Origin: GCA-2709075 sp038146865
GTDB lineage: Bacteria > Pseudomonadota > Alphaproteobacteria > MPNO01 > UBA2964
Direction of reading: 5' to 3'
DNA: 64,000 bases
Assembly (NCBI GenBank): GCA_038146865.1
Contig: JAYQSL010000001.1
Span: forward strand, 248,001 to 312,000
Positions 8,887-17,997 of the stretch are shown here, piece after piece. A program made the position numbers and the translations under genes. The first letter of the stretch is position 1, and each line of letters opens with the position of its first letter. Under the pieces are notes generated by a model. It worked only from the letters and a program-made list of their open reading frames with translations. It did no database searches and had not been told where the DNA came from.

Positions 8887-9768
8887 TTAATGTCTCAATG
8901 CAATTTGGCGATTACAGGCAGTTAAAGTATTTTGTAGCAGGCAGGCAATAGTCATTGGCCCTACGCCCCCTGGAACCGGAGTGATAGCACCTGCCGCTTG
9001 AACCGCCTCCTCATAATCGATATCCCCTACCAACCGATAGGTTCCGGTCCCGTCGTTTTTTGAGACGCGATTAATGCCCACGTCGATTAAAGTTGCTCCT
9101 GGTTTAATCCAATCACCTTTAACAAGTTTCGGGATACCTACGGCTGCGACAACAATATCAGCATGCCGGCATTTTTGAGCTAGATCTCGGGTACGCGAAT
9201 GAGCGATCGTAACTGTACAATTTTCGGCTAAAAGGAGCTGAGCCATTGGTTTCCCCACAATATTTGATCGTCCGATGACTAAGGCCTCCATGCCAGTAAG
9301 GTCTCCAATCTGGTCTTTTAACAGCATAGTGCAGCCCATTGGGGTGCAGGGTACTACCCCATCTTCTCCATTGGATAAAGCAGCAACATTCATGGGGTGA
9401 AAACCATCTACATCTTTCTCTGCGCTAATAGCGCTTATTACGGCTTCCGGTTTTATTTGTTTTGGTAGCGGGAGCTGTACCAAGATTCCGTGGACGGTGG
9501 GGTCATGGTTTAATTCTTCTATGATTGATATAAGTTCACCTTCGCTGGTTTCCGCGGGAAGCTTCCGTCCCACTGATGCCATACCAACTTCCTCAGTTTG
9601 TTTCTCTTTATTTCTGACATACACCTTACTTGCGGGATCATCGCCAACAAGAACTGCTGCAAGTCCAGGCTGGACATTATAGTTGGCTTTGAGTTGGGAG
9701 ACTTGCTTGGCAACTCGTTTGCGAAGCTCCGCGGCGGCGGCTTTTCCATCGATGATCTTAGCTGTCAT
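8887..9768 (-). CDS. folD: Bifunctional methylenetetrahydrofolate dehydrogenase/cyclohydrolase FolD
   Basis: It interconverts 5,10-methylene-, methenyl- and 10-formyl-tetrahydrofolate using NADP. The 293-residue protein has Y49 and K53 (YVRNKEK, the catalytic tyrosine/lysine of FolD), the VQLPLP segment, the IGRSNIVGKPMAQLL NADP loop, and the C-terminal PGGVGPMT. It lies 9 bases after the YggT gene on the same strand. In many alphaproteobacteria a DUF167 gene sits between yggT and folD; here it is absent. Confidence 0.96.
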   Translation of the reverse strand: MTAKIIDGKAAAAELRKRVAKQVSQLKANYNVQPGLAAVLVGDDPASKVYVRNKEKQTEEVGMASVGRKLPAETSEGELISIIEELNHDPTVHGILVQLPLPKQIKPEAVISAISAEKDVDGFHPMNVAALSNGEDGVVPCTPMGCTMLLKDQIGDLTGMEALVIGRSNIVGKPMAQLLLAENCTVTIAHSRTRDLAQKCRHADIVVAAVGIPKLVKGDWIKPGATLIDVGINRVSKNDGTGTYRLVGDIDYEEAVQAAGAITPVPGGVGPMTIACLLQNTLTACNRQIALRH

Positions 9769-9777
9769 GGGTCTTCC

Positions 9778-10077
9778 CTAACTCACCAGAGCTCGGTGCA
9801 TATTGGCAAGCACCATTTGAATAAAAATTAGTCCGAGAATTAGGATTACCGGTGATATGTCAATACCGCCTAAATTAGGCAAAAAACGCTTTATTCTTCG
9901 CAAAGCAGGTTCTGTAATCCTGTATAGAAAATCTAGAATTAAATAGACGAGCTGATTGGAGGTATTAATGACATTAAAGGCAACGAGCCAGCTTAAGATC
10001 GCACCGATTATAACCAACCAGATATATAGGTCGATCGCAATCATTAGAACTCGAAAAAGGGGGTCAATTATTATCAT
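9778..10077 (-). CDS. YggT-family membrane protein
   Basis: A 99-residue protein with two hydrophobic halves joined by an amphipathic linker, and the family hallmark YRITEPALRRIKRFLPNLGGIDISP (seen as ITEP-LRRI-R-LP-GGIDISP) leading into the last membrane segment. YggT proteins are inner-membrane proteins linked to osmotic stress and to division/shape genes; no enzymatic role is known. It is the first gene of the minus-strand pair with folD. Confidence 0.88.
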   Translation of the reverse strand: MIIIDPLFRVLMIAIDLYIWLVIIGAILSWLVAFNVINTSNQLVYLILDFLYRITEPALRRIKRFLPNLGGIDISPVILILGLIFIQMVLANMHRALVS

Positions 10078-10197
10078 TTAATTCTGATCTTATTGGTGCG
10101 GTTGAATGAAAAATTGAAAGAGAACTTGCAGATAACGTAAACCCACTCGAAACAGGGTTCAAGCCGGCGGAAAGAGGTTATTCTTCAAACGTTTTTC

Positions 10198-10226
10198 TTG
10201 ACAAATTTTGCCACCCTGCGCAGATT
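10198..10226 (+). promoter_or_regulatory. Probable promoter of tRNA-Ala(CGC)
   Basis: TTGACA at 10198-10203 is a perfect -35 hexamer. Seventeen bases further is CAGATT (10221-10226), a weak -10 match. The implied start is about 10 bases before the mature tRNA at 10243. No other gene lies nearby on this strand. Confidence 0.45.
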
Positions 10227-10242
10227 GCGCGCTCATATAAAA

Positions 10243-10318
10243 GGGGCCGTAGCTCAGTTGGGAGAGCGCAGCGTTCGCAATGCTGAGGTCAGGGGTTCGA
10301 CTCCCCTCGGCTCCACCA
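10243..10318 (+). tRNA. tRNA-Ala (anticodon CGC)
   Basis: A full 76-base cloverleaf with encoded CCA. The acceptor stem GGGGCCG pairs with CGGCTCC (one G-T), the D stem is GCTC/GAGC, the anticodon stem is CAGCG/TGCTG with loop TTCGCAA giving anticodon CGC (reads GCG), and the T arm is AGGGG-TTCGACT-CCCCT. The discriminator is A. Confidence 0.96.
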
Positions 10319-10412
10319 GACCACTAATTAGTTAGGTTTTCAACGCAATCTGGTATCTTGAGAGAGATCAGGTTATCAATCCTTCTAAGCGAAAATATTT
10401 GGATGTAAAAAT

Positions 10413-11537
10413 TTGAGCCAAAAGCGAATCCCTATAACCCTAGCAGAGTTGGCGGCGGCAATAGGTGCACGTGTATTAGGAGATGGCTCCATACAAGCCA
10501 ATCGTTTAGTCCATCCATCCGATGCAACGCATGTCAGTGATCTTGCTCTGGCGATGGAGTCCAGTTTTTTGGAGTTACTCAATGACAGCGCCGCGGGTGC
10601 TGCTGTTGTTTCAGAAGAGCCGGGGAAACCGCTTCCCCAACAAGGTTTTTTAGTCGTTGATAGGTCTCGCTATGCGCTGGCAAAACTTACAGAGATTTTT
10701 TCGGAACCTGCGGTAAGGCATCCTGCTATCCACCCAAACGCAGTTATCGATCCAACTGCAGAAATTGGATCTGACGTGTCGGTTGGGCCCTTCTCAAGCA
10801 TCGGGCCAGGGGCAAAGATTGGGGCCAGGACTGTTCTTCTAGAAAATGTGACTATTGGAACGGGTACTATATTAGGTGCAGATTGTCTTATCAGAGCCGG
10901 CACGCGGATTGGTCATCGTGTCACGCTCGGTGAGAGAGTTATTTGCCAACCAAACGTTGTTATTGGGGCTGATGGCTTCAGCTATGTCACGCCGGATCCA
11001 GGTAGTGTTGAGACAGCTAAGGCAAGCGGTAGAATTGGAAAGGTCAATTCTCAAATTGTTCGAATTAATTCTTTGGGAACGGTTATTATTGGTGACGATG
11101 TTGAGCTTGGGGCAGGTGTAACTATTGATAGAGGTACCGTATCAGCTACACGAATAGGAAAATCCACCAAACTAGATAATCAAGTTCAGGTCGGCCATAA
11201 CGTGGTTATAGGAGAAAATTGTATGATTTGTGGTCAGGCGGGCATAGCTGGCAGTGCGGTCATTGGGGATAGAGTTGTATTAGCTGGCCAAGTTGGCATC
11301 GCCGATCATGTCACTGTCGGCTCCGACTCTATTGTGACGGCCAAATCTGGTGTTGCTCGGAATATCAAGCCAAAATCAGTGGTCGCGGGTTATCCGGCAC
11401 GTGATAAAGCCGAAGCCTATAAAGAAATAGCAACTCTGCGGCGCCTAGGAAAGTTGGTAGAAGAGTTTAAAAAATTTAAAAGTAGGTTGAGTGAAATGGA
11501 AAAGAGGACTGATAGAACATTAGAAAACAAAAATTAA
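10413..11537 (+). CDS. lpxD: UDP-3-O-(3-hydroxyacyl)glucosamine N-acyltransferase LpxD
   Basis: It performs the third step of lipid A synthesis, adding a hydroxyacyl chain from ACP to the 2-amino group. The 374-residue protein has the N-terminal uridine-binding domain (ITLAELAAAIGARVLGDG start), then a long left-handed beta-helix of hexapeptide repeats (IGSDVSVGPFSSIGPGAKIG and onward), and the catalytic histidine in VGHNVVIG (about residue 261). The start is TTG 10413 with only a weak ribosome site. It is separate from the usual bamA-lpxD-fabZ-lpxA cluster in this window. The length is slightly above the E. coli enzyme because of a charged C-terminal tail. Confidence 0.94.
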   Translation: MSQKRIPITLAELAAAIGARVLGDGSIQANRLVHPSDATHVSDLALAMESSFLELLNDSAAGAAVVSEEPGKPLPQQGFLVVDRSRYALAKLTEIFSEPAVRHPAIHPNAVIDPTAEIGSDVSVGPFSSIGPGAKIGARTVLLENVTIGTGTILGADCLIRAGTRIGHRVTLGERVICQPNVVIGADGFSYVTPDPGSVETAKASGRIGKVNSQIVRINSLGTVIIGDDVELGAGVTIDRGTVSATRIGKSTKLDNQVQVGHNVVIGENCMICGQAGIAGSAVIGDRVVLAGQVGIADHVTVGSDSIVTAKSGVARNIKPKSVVAGYPARDKAEAYKEIATLRRLGKLVEEFKKFKSRLSEMEKRTDRTLENKN

Positions 11538-11718
11538 TTTTATGGTCATCATTAAATTATAGAAAACTTATAAGACAATATGTTCTAAGCTCGATACCGT
11601 CGTTGAAAAAATTAACGGCAAGCCGCACAAATAGATTTATTACTTTTTGTCCTTTAAAATGCGTTAATCGGATCCAGTTTTAATTAAAGGCTAAATCCAG
11701 AAAGTTTGGGCAGGAAAG

Positions 11719-12603
11719 ATGGAAAAGATAGAAATTCAATTCACCCTATTTTCTGCTTTTTACGCCCCTCTAATCGCTGTCATGGAAGCAGGATTCCTTG
11801 AAGAAGAAGGTATTGATGCGACATGGTCGATTTCGCCACCTGGGGTGTCTGCAATAGAGGCTCTTAAGGCTGGGACCGCTCATGTAATTCAGACTGCTCC
11901 GAGCCAAGCCTTCAGCGAGCTTTCAGCCGGGAAAAAACCCTCGGCTGTGCACTTTGCTCAAATTAATGAGATGGATGGTTTTTTCATTTCTGGTCGGATC
12001 GATGATCCAGAATTTAATTGGAAAAAATTAGAGGGTGCGGAGGTTATATCGTTTGGCGGGGGGCAACCGAGGGCCATGTTTGAGTATGCCTGCTTTGAGG
12101 CTGGAGTGGACATCTCTAAGATCAATTTTGTGACCCCGGGCAGTGTCTCTGAGATGGATCTCGCATTTCGGAAAGGGGTTGGTTCATATATTCAACAGCA
12201 AGGACCTTACCCGCAACAGTTGGAGGAAGATGGGCTCGGTCACATCCTTGCACAATCAGGCCCGTTAATTGGCCCGAACGCGTTTTCAAGCGTCGCTGCG
12301 ACCCGGGAATGGTTATCAACCGAAACGGCAAAGCGTTTCACGCGGGCCTATGCGAAAACTAGAATTTGGATCGGTGAGACTGCACCGGAAGACATCGCGC
12401 ATTGCTTGAGCCCATATTTTCCAGATACTAGCCTTTCGGCCCTTAAGAAATGTATCTCAACTTACCAACAACTTGGCTGTTGGACACCCCACATTGAGAT
12501 TACGCCAAAGGCCCTTGATAGAGTTTATGATGTATTTGAGAGATTTGGTGCACTGAATAAAAGGTTTGATTGGGGTTTGGTTTGTGCAGATCCTCCAGTT
12601 TGA
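11719..12603 (+). CDS. NMT1/THI5-like substrate-binding protein, no signal peptide
   Basis: A 294-residue protein of the SsuA/THI5-like periplasmic-binding fold. It has the opening FTLFSAFYAPLIAVMEAGFLEEEGI (strand, helix, E-E-GI typical of the family), GTAHVIQTAPSQAF and the later LEGAEVISFGGGQPRAMF. It starts directly with the fold: there is no signal peptide and no ABC permease or ATPase next to it. It could be a cytoplasmic enzyme-like member or a sensor rather than a transporter subunit. It stands alone between lpxD and the convergent ccm operon. AGGAAAG precedes the ATG. Confidence 0.75.
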   Translation: MEKIEIQFTLFSAFYAPLIAVMEAGFLEEEGIDATWSISPPGVSAIEALKAGTAHVIQTAPSQAFSELSAGKKPSAVHFAQINEMDGFFISGRIDDPEFNWKKLEGAEVISFGGGQPRAMFEYACFEAGVDISKINFVTPGSVSEMDLAFRKGVGSYIQQQGPYPQQLEEDGLGHILAQSGPLIGPNAFSSVAATREWLSTETAKRFTRAYAKTRIWIGETAPEDIAHCLSPYFPDTSLSALKKCISTYQQLGCWTPHIEITPKALDRVYDVFERFGALNKRFDWGLVCADPPV

Positions 12604-12657
12604 ACAATAATTTGAGCGTCTGGACCAATTCCAATTCCCGCACATCTCATAAAGAGA

Positions 12658-13548
12658 TTATTCTTTCTTGATGGCTTCTCTGGGGCGGCTGAGCATCTCT
12701 CTCAAACTTTCTTGGGGGATCCCTGCCCTATTCGCAACTTGCTTAATCTGAGTCTCCAGTGCTTGTCGCCAGGGAGCGTTCGGCTTCGTCTCAGCGAGCA
12801 AAGAAATCCATACTCGTAATGCTACATCAAGATCTCCGGCTTGCGAAGCGGCTAAACCTGCATAATAACGGGCCAAAGGTTGACCGCTATCCAGGGCAAG
12901 GGCTTTGCCTAGAGCTTGTCGGGCAGCCTGCTTAACAGATCCTTTATCATGTAATATCAGTGCTTCCGCGTATTTGGCGTAAGATTCAGGATTGTCGGGG
13001 TCAAGAGATAAAGTTTTCTCCCATGCTTCTGCTGAATTTGCGTAATCCTTGAGCAAGAAGAGCGCTTGGGCATAGGTACTCCAGGCTAGCGGGTCGTCGG
13101 GTTGCTTCTCTAATTTTTCAGCTAATTTATTAACCAACTGTTCTATTTCGATAGATTGCTTGGCGATGTTTTTGTAGTGGCCCTGATCTTTGGATATAAT
13201 GTGTGGCGCGCCTAAAGTTAAATACAATCCTAAAGCCGCAGTAGGTATGGCGGTAGCCAGATAGAACGCTGTAAATTTTCCGCTTTTTTCTGCTCCTTCC
13301 TGTCTCGATTTAACGTTGGTTGTTGCAAGTAATCTGCGCGCAATTTCCGCTCTCGCCGACTCAGCCGCTTCCACTTGCAGTTGGCCTTGCTCCACCTCTA
13401 TCTCTAATTGATCCAGTTGATTGATATATATTTGGCGTGAGAAATTATCCCGTTGGGATAGTTTCTTTGAGCTGTCTCTGAAAAGGGGAATTATCACGAT
13501 AAAAGTGAGGATTAAAGCGATAAGGCCAATTATAACCCAGAGGGTCAC
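12658..13548 (-). CDS. ccmI: Cytochrome c maturation protein CcmI (CycH)
   Basis: CcmI holds apocytochrome c and presents it to the CcmFH haem lyase. The 296-residue protein has an N-terminal helix (residues 3-23), a cytoplasmic loop with a coiled region (QLDQLEIEVEQGQL onward, ending in ARRLLA), a second helix around residues 92-112 and a periplasmic TPR domain (DDPLAWSTYAQALFLL, then DPDNPESYAKYAEAL). Its ATG overlaps the ccmH stop by 4 bases. Last gene of the minus-strand ccm operon. An ATCTC-ATAAA-GAGAT hairpin lies across its stop. Confidence 0.9.
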   Translation of the reverse strand: MTLWVIIGLIALILTFIVIIPLFRDSSKKLSQRDNFSRQIYINQLDQLEIEVEQGQLQVEAAESARAEIARRLLATTNVKSRQEGAEKSGKFTAFYLATAIPTAALGLYLTLGAPHIISKDQGHYKNIAKQSIEIEQLVNKLAEKLEKQPDDPLAWSTYAQALFLLKDYANSAEAWEKTLSLDPDNPESYAKYAEALILHDKGSVKQAARQALGKALALDSGQPLARYYAGLAASQAGDLDVALRVWISLLAETKPNAPWRQALETQIKQVANRAGIPQESLREMLSRPREAIKKE

Positions 13549-14009
13549 GATCTATTTCCCTTCCAAATTTCCGCGAGCTTTTCTTTTTCTGCATCGGAAA
13601 GCAGGGTTTCTGCAGCAGCTGATTTCCTTTTCCGAAAATAAATATAAATGCTCATTCCGCCAGCCAATAAAATTAGCACGGGGCTGAACCACAAAATAAG
13701 GGTTTTTTGGTTGATGGGAGGTTTAAGCAGGACAAAGTCACCGTATCGCGCGACTATATCTGAAATAATCTGTTCGTTGCTTTTTCCGGACACAATCTGG
13801 TTGCGAACCATTATACGGAGGTCTTTAGCTAACGCTGCATCAGAATCATCAATAGATTGATTTTGACAAACAAGGCAACGTAAATTTTTACTTATAGATC
13901 TAGCTCTAGCCTCCAGGGCGGGGTCTTTTAAAATTTCGCCGGGTTCTAACGCAAGCACCTCTGTTGTGAGAAAAAAAACCGTTAATAATAATCGTAGCAA
14001 GCTTCTCAT
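13545..14009 (-). CDS. ccmH: Cytochrome c maturation thiol reductant CcmH
   Basis: A 154-residue protein with a signal-like N-terminal helix, the LRCLVCQNQSI redox motif (C45, C48), the IVARYGDFVLLKPP segment and a C-terminal membrane helix (about 107-126). CcmH reduces the apocytochrome CxxCH cysteines before haem attachment, together with CcmG. Its start touches the ccmG stop (one-base overlap) and its stop overlaps ccmI by 4 bases. Normal length for the alphaproteobacterial CcmH without a fused TPR domain, matching the separate ccmI. Confidence 0.95.
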   Translation of the reverse strand: MRSLLRLLLTVFFLTTEVLALEPGEILKDPALEARARSISKNLRCLVCQNQSIDDSDAALAKDLRIMVRNQIVSGKSNEQIISDIVARYGDFVLLKPPINQKTLILWFSPVLILLAGGMSIYIYFRKRKSAAAETLLSDAEKEKLAEIWKGNRS

Positions 14010-14563
14010 TATTGAAGCCTCCTAATTAGAGGTAGTATTTTGTTATGCAGGTCATCTTCATTGAGCGGACCTACATGTCTATATTTGATGCGTCCACGTT
14101 TATTGACAACAAAGGTTTCAGGATACCCATAAACGCCCCAGTCGATTGCGGTTTGCCCTGTCCGGTCTGCACCAACGGCCCTGAATGGATTCCCTAAATT
14201 TTTCAAGAATCTTGTTGCAGCCTCTGGTGTATCTTTGTAGTTAATGCCAAATATGGGAATTCCTGTATCAGCGATTTTCATCAATACTTTGTGTTCTAAG
14301 CGGCATGGTGGACACCAGCTTGCCCAAACATTGACCAAACTTACTCGTCCTCCCAAATCTTTTTCTGATAATCCAACTCCTTCCCCCAAGATTGGCGGCA
14401 GGTTAAAAGTTGGGACCGGTTTATCAATTAATGCCGACGGCAGCTCGTCCAGAGACTTTTGCCCAGACCCCAATTGCCAGAGATAAAATCCAAGGAGGAT
14501 GCTTAATGCCAGCAGGCAAATCAGTGGCAGTGATAAGATGAAACGTATTTTATTTCGCCGCAT
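14009..14563 (-). CDS. ccmG: Thioredoxin-like thiol:disulfide protein CcmG/DsbE
   Basis: A membrane-anchored periplasmic thioredoxin that passes electrons to CcmH and apocytochrome c. It has an N-terminal anchor (residues 6-30), VNVWASWCPPCRLEH with C84/C87, the GINYKDTPEAATRFL insert typical of DsbE and the cis-proline loop YGYPETFVV. The frame is open back to 14602, but the ATG at 14563 (start MRRNKIRF) gives the normal 184 residues and overlaps ccmF by only 14 bases. Confidence 0.94.
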   Translation of the reverse strand: MRRNKIRFILSLPLICLLALSILLGFYLWQLGSGQKSLDELPSALIDKPVPTFNLPPILGEGVGLSEKDLGGRVSLVNVWASWCPPCRLEHKVLMKIADTGIPIFGINYKDTPEAATRFLKNLGNPFRAVGADRTGQTAIDWGVYGYPETFVVNKRGRIKYRHVGPLNEDDLHNKILPLIRRLQ

Positions 14564-16529
14564 TTGAAATTGGTTTGGAGGCCAATTTGGGAGCACCGAC
14601 ACGCAAACGTCGATCTGTGAGAGATATAAGCCCTCCTATAGCCATAAATATTGCTCCTGCCCAAATCCAAGAGACCAGAGGGTTAAAGTAGAAACGGGTA
14701 CTCCATGCCCCCTTACCTGATGCTTCACCAAGAACACCGTAAAGATCACCCTTTAGAGTCGTGAAAATAGCTGCTTCTGTAGTTTCACTGCGCTCGGCCT
14801 CGTAACGCCGTTTCTCTGGTTTTAAAATGGTAATTACATCACCACCCATATTAACCTCGAATTGGCCTTGTATCCCGCTATAATTTGGACCTTTGATCTG
14901 AGATGTTCCCAAAAAAGTAATTTTGTAGTCTTCGACCAATATTATTTCGCCTGGTTTCATCAATTGTATCATTTCAATTTTCCAAGCTGAAGAAGCTGTT
15001 ACACCAATTACGAATATTCCCAATGCACTGTGGGCGATAGCCATACCCCAGGCTGCTCGTGGCATACCAAAGGCTCTTTTTAGTGATTCCATAAGGGACA
15101 CCTTAAAGAGACCTATTCGCTCCGATAGCTCGACAGCACTTCCTATTATCAACCACGCAGCCACGCCCAAGGCCATAGCCGAGAGTATTGCTTTTGTTCC
15201 TTGGAGCCATAAAACCATCAAAGTGACGATCACGGCGGTGAGGGCGACGAACCGCAAGCGTTGCAGAACACCTAACAGATCAGCGCGTTTCCAGGTCATC
15301 ATTGCAGCAATAGTGCAACAAAGAAGAACGGGAACCATTAGAGGCACGAATGTGGCATTGAAGAACGGAGCGCCAACTGAGACCTTTCCACCACCAATGG
15401 CGTCTAGAATTAATGGGTAGAGGGTTCCCAGCAACACTACTGCAGCGCCGGTTGTTAACAGAAGATTGTTTAAAACTAGCGCCCCTTCTCTTGATATAGG
15501 TGAGAACAGACCTCCCCCCTTCAAAACCGGTCCACGCATAGCATATAAAAATAACGAGCCCCCAGTGATTAGGACAAAAAGTAATAAAATAAATATCCCC
15601 CTCTCTGGATCTGTTGCGAAGGCATGTACTGAGGTGAGAATGCCAGAGCGAACCAAGAAGGTGCCTAGTAGAGCGCTGGAAAATGTCAAAATGGCCAAGA
15701 AAATGGTCCAACTTTTTAGGGCATCACGTTTTTCGACTACAATTGCTGAATGCAGTAGGGCAGTGCCGAGGAGCCAAGGTATAAATGACGCATTTTCAAC
15801 GGGATCCCAAAACCACCAGCCCCCCCAACCTAGCTCGTAATAGGCCCACCAGCTTCCCAACGCAATGCCAATTGTCAGGGAGCACCAGGCTGCCAAAGTC
15901 CATGGCCTGACCCAACGCGCCCATGGAGGATCAACCCGGCCCTCAATAAGTGCGGCTACAGCGAAGGAAAATGCGACTGAAAACCCAACATATCCGAGGT
16001 ATAAGAATGGGGGATGAAATGCGAGACCAGGATCTTGCAAAATGGGATTAAGTCCGTTCCCCTGAGCTGGGGCAGGATCTAATCTATTGAAGGGGTTTGA
16101 GGTTAATAAAATAAATCCTATAAACGCACCTCCGATTAAGCCTTGAATAGCTAGAACTCGCGCTTTCAGGGTCTCAGGTAAATTGTTACCAAATATAGCA
16201 ACGGCAATTCCAAATAAGGCTAAAATTGTAACCCAAAGTAGCATGGAACCTTCGTGACTGCCCCAAACCCCGGTTATCTTGTAAATTAATGGTTTCAGAG
16301 TATGAGAATTCAGCGCGACATTTACGACCGAAAAGTCTGAAATGAGAAAGGAATACATCAGGCAAAGGAAGCTTACTAAAACGGCAAAAAATTGGGCATG
16401 TGCTGATGAGGTGGCCAATGCCATCAAGCCATAATTACTTCTAGAAGCCCCAAAAAGCGGGAAGGTTCCTTGGACTAAAGCAATCACCAGTCCAAGAATA
16501 AGGGCAAAGTGTCCTGCTTCAGCGATCAT
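14550..16529 (-). CDS. ccmF: Cytochrome c haem lyase subunit CcmF
   Basis: A polytopic membrane protein of about 659 residues that joins haem from holo-CcmE to apocytochrome c. It shows the WWD haem-handling motif GWGGWWFWDPVENASF, many hydrophobic helices, conserved histidines, and the large periplasmic C-terminal region. The start is set at ATG 16529 (MIAEAGHFALIL), which overlaps the ccmE stop in an ATGA junction. The frame extends seven codons further upstream inside ccmE. Confidence 0.96.
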   Translation of the reverse strand: MIAEAGHFALILGLVIALVQGTFPLFGASRSNYGLMALATSSAHAQFFAVLVSFLCLMYSFLISDFSVVNVALNSHTLKPLIYKITGVWGSHEGSMLLWVTILALFGIAVAIFGNNLPETLKARVLAIQGLIGGAFIGFILLTSNPFNRLDPAPAQGNGLNPILQDPGLAFHPPFLYLGYVGFSVAFSFAVAALIEGRVDPPWARWVRPWTLAAWCSLTIGIALGSWWAYYELGWGGWWFWDPVENASFIPWLLGTALLHSAIVVEKRDALKSWTIFLAILTFSSALLGTFLVRSGILTSVHAFATDPERGIFILLLFVLITGGSLFLYAMRGPVLKGGGLFSPISREGALVLNNLLLTTGAAVVLLGTLYPLILDAIGGGKVSVGAPFFNATFVPLMVPVLLCCTIAAMMTWKRADLLGVLQRLRFVALTAVIVTLMVLWLQGTKAILSAMALGVAAWLIIGSAVELSERIGLFKVSLMESLKRAFGMPRAAWGMAIAHSALGIFVIGVTASSAWKIEMIQLMKPGEIILVEDYKITFLGTSQIKGPNYSGIQGQFEVNMGGDVITILKPEKRRYEAERSETTEAAIFTTLKGDLYGVLGEASGKGAWSTRFYFNPLVSWIWAGAIFMAIGGLISLTDRRLRVGAPKLASKPISNAAK

Positions 16530-16972
16530 GGTTTTTCGGAACCTTTCCATACACCATTCTTCCGAAGAGCTTCAGCAACCTCTGGGGGCATATAATTTTC
16601 ATCATGTTTAGCGAGTACCTTATCGGCCTCGAAAATTCCGTTTGTGTTGAAATGCCCTTCCCCAACTACGCCCTGTCCCTCCCGAAATAAATCAGGAAGA
16701 ACTCCTTTGTGAATCGCGGTGACCTCATTTTTTTTATCGGTTATTACAAATTTGCTGGTTATGCCGTCATCCTCAAGCAAGTAACTGCCTTGCTTTACTA
16801 GACCACCAACCCTCAAACGCTGGCCCATTGGCGGTTTTTTCACCAAGAGTTCTGTGGGGCTGTAAAAATATACGATATTATCTTTCAATGCTGCTAGAAC
16901 GAGTGCTACTGAAATCCCCAGAGGCACCAATACCATCAAAATAAAGCTTAATCTTCTGCTCTTTGGCCCCAT
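16526..16972 (-). CDS. ccmE: Haem chaperone CcmE
   Basis: A 148-residue protein with an N-terminal membrane anchor (residues 9-28), an OB-fold periplasmic domain and the haem-binding KHDENY motif with H123 and Y127, the covalent haem-histidine signature (HxxxY). CcmE receives haem from CcmC/CcmAB and delivers it to CcmF. It overlaps ccmF by 4 bases and starts 19 bases after the ccmD stop. Confidence 0.96.
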   Translation of the reverse strand: MGPKSRRLSFILMVLVPLGISVALVLAALKDNIVYFYSPTELLVKKPPMGQRLRVGGLVKQGSYLLEDDGITSKFVITDKKNEVTAIHKGVLPDLFREGQGVVGEGHFNTNGIFEADKVLAKHDENYMPPEVAEALRKNGVWKGSEKP

Positions 16973-16991
16973 ACTTTACTTACCCGCCTTT

Positions 16992-17159
16992 TCAGTCTTT
17001 GAATTTCGCTTCTAGGGCGGAGATTTCTTCTTTTCGTTTTTCTAGGCTCTTTTTGCTCTGAAACCAAATACCGATCAATCCTGCCCCAACAACCAGGTAA
17101 CAAGGCCATACAAACCAGCCGTAACCGCCCATGCTGAAATACTCAAAAATTTCAGGCAT
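16992..17159 (-). CDS. ccmD: Haem exporter protein CcmD
   Basis: A 55-residue reading frame: MPEIFEYFSMGGYGWFVWP, a membrane helix (about 15-36), then a basic and acidic tail ending KFKD. This is the CcmD pattern (a conserved GGYGxFVW before the helix and a charged cytoplasmic coil after it). CcmD stabilises the CcmC-CcmE haem complex. Its ATG shares one base with the ccmC stop (TGATG), which supports translation, and its position between ccmC and ccmE is canonical. Confidence 0.92.
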   Translation of the reverse strand: MPEIFEYFSMGGYGWFVWPCYLVVGAGLIGIWFQSKKSLEKRKEEISALEAKFKD

Positions 17160-17887
17160 CACTGGGCTCTCTTCCCAAACTGGCGATGCAGGGCCTCAAG
17201 ACGTTTTGAGGCAAGAATAGTCTCAATCCTGATTAGCAATACATAGAAAAAAAAGCATATAAAACTGAAAGCGATCAAAAATAGTGGGGTTAACATAGAA
17301 AAATGTATCGATGGACCGCTCATCTTTATAACACTGGCCGGTTGGTGAAGCGTATTCCACCAGTCCACCGAAAATTTAATGATTGGAAGATTTATCAGTC
17401 CGAATATTGCCAAAATTGCCGCGGATTTCTCGCACCGTATCGGATCATCAAAAGCTTTGTGCAGGGTCATTACGCCCAGATAGAGAAAAAATAGAATTAA
17501 TACAGAAGTTAAGCGGGCGTCCCAGACCCACCACGTGCCCCACATTGGTTTTCCCCAGAGCGATCCAGTAATCAGACATAACAGCGTAAAGCAGGCGCCA
17601 ATCGGTGCTGCCGACTGGGCAATAACATATGCTAGGGGATGTCGCCATATCAGGCCAATTAGACTGAATGTGGCTAAAAATAAGAAGACAAACATTGCCA
17701 TCCATGCGCACGGGACATGCACATACATGATACGCACTGTATCGCCCTGCTGGTAATCTGCTGGTGAGCTCAAAAGAGCAAACCATAGGCCAGAGAGTAA
17801 GAAGCAAAGTGTAAAGCAACCAATCCAGGGCTTCATTTTTAAGGACAATCGGCTAAAACGCACGGGATTTGCCAAAAAGTTAAACAT
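17159..17887 (-). CDS. ccmC: Haem transporter subunit CcmC
   Basis: CcmC attaches haem to CcmE on the periplasmic side. The 242-residue protein has six hydrophobic helices and the tryptophan-rich WGTWWVWDARLTSVLI haem motif, with flanking histidines (MYVHVPCAW and NTLHQPAS). The frame is open to 17932, but ATG 17887 (MFNFLANPVRF) matches the usual N-terminus. It lies 110 bases downstream of the ccmB remnant and overlaps ccmD by one base. Confidence 0.95.
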   Translation of the reverse strand: MFNFLANPVRFSRLSLKMKPWIGCFTLCFLLSGLWFALLSSPADYQQGDTVRIMYVHVPCAWMAMFVFLFLATFSLIGLIWRHPLAYVIAQSAAPIGACFTLLCLITGSLWGKPMWGTWWVWDARLTSVLILFFLYLGVMTLHKAFDDPIRCEKSAAILAIFGLINLPIIKFSVDWWNTLHQPASVIKMSGPSIHFSMLTPLFLIAFSFICFFFYVLLIRIETILASKRLEALHRQFGKRAQ

Positions 17888-17997
17888 GTCGCTATTTTTG
17901 GTCCTTGGAATTTTTCTCGCCTTCACTTCCAAAACTAGGGTGGGTGGGAGAGATTTTCAAAGCGTTATTCTGTATTCCTTGCAATTTTGAATACCTT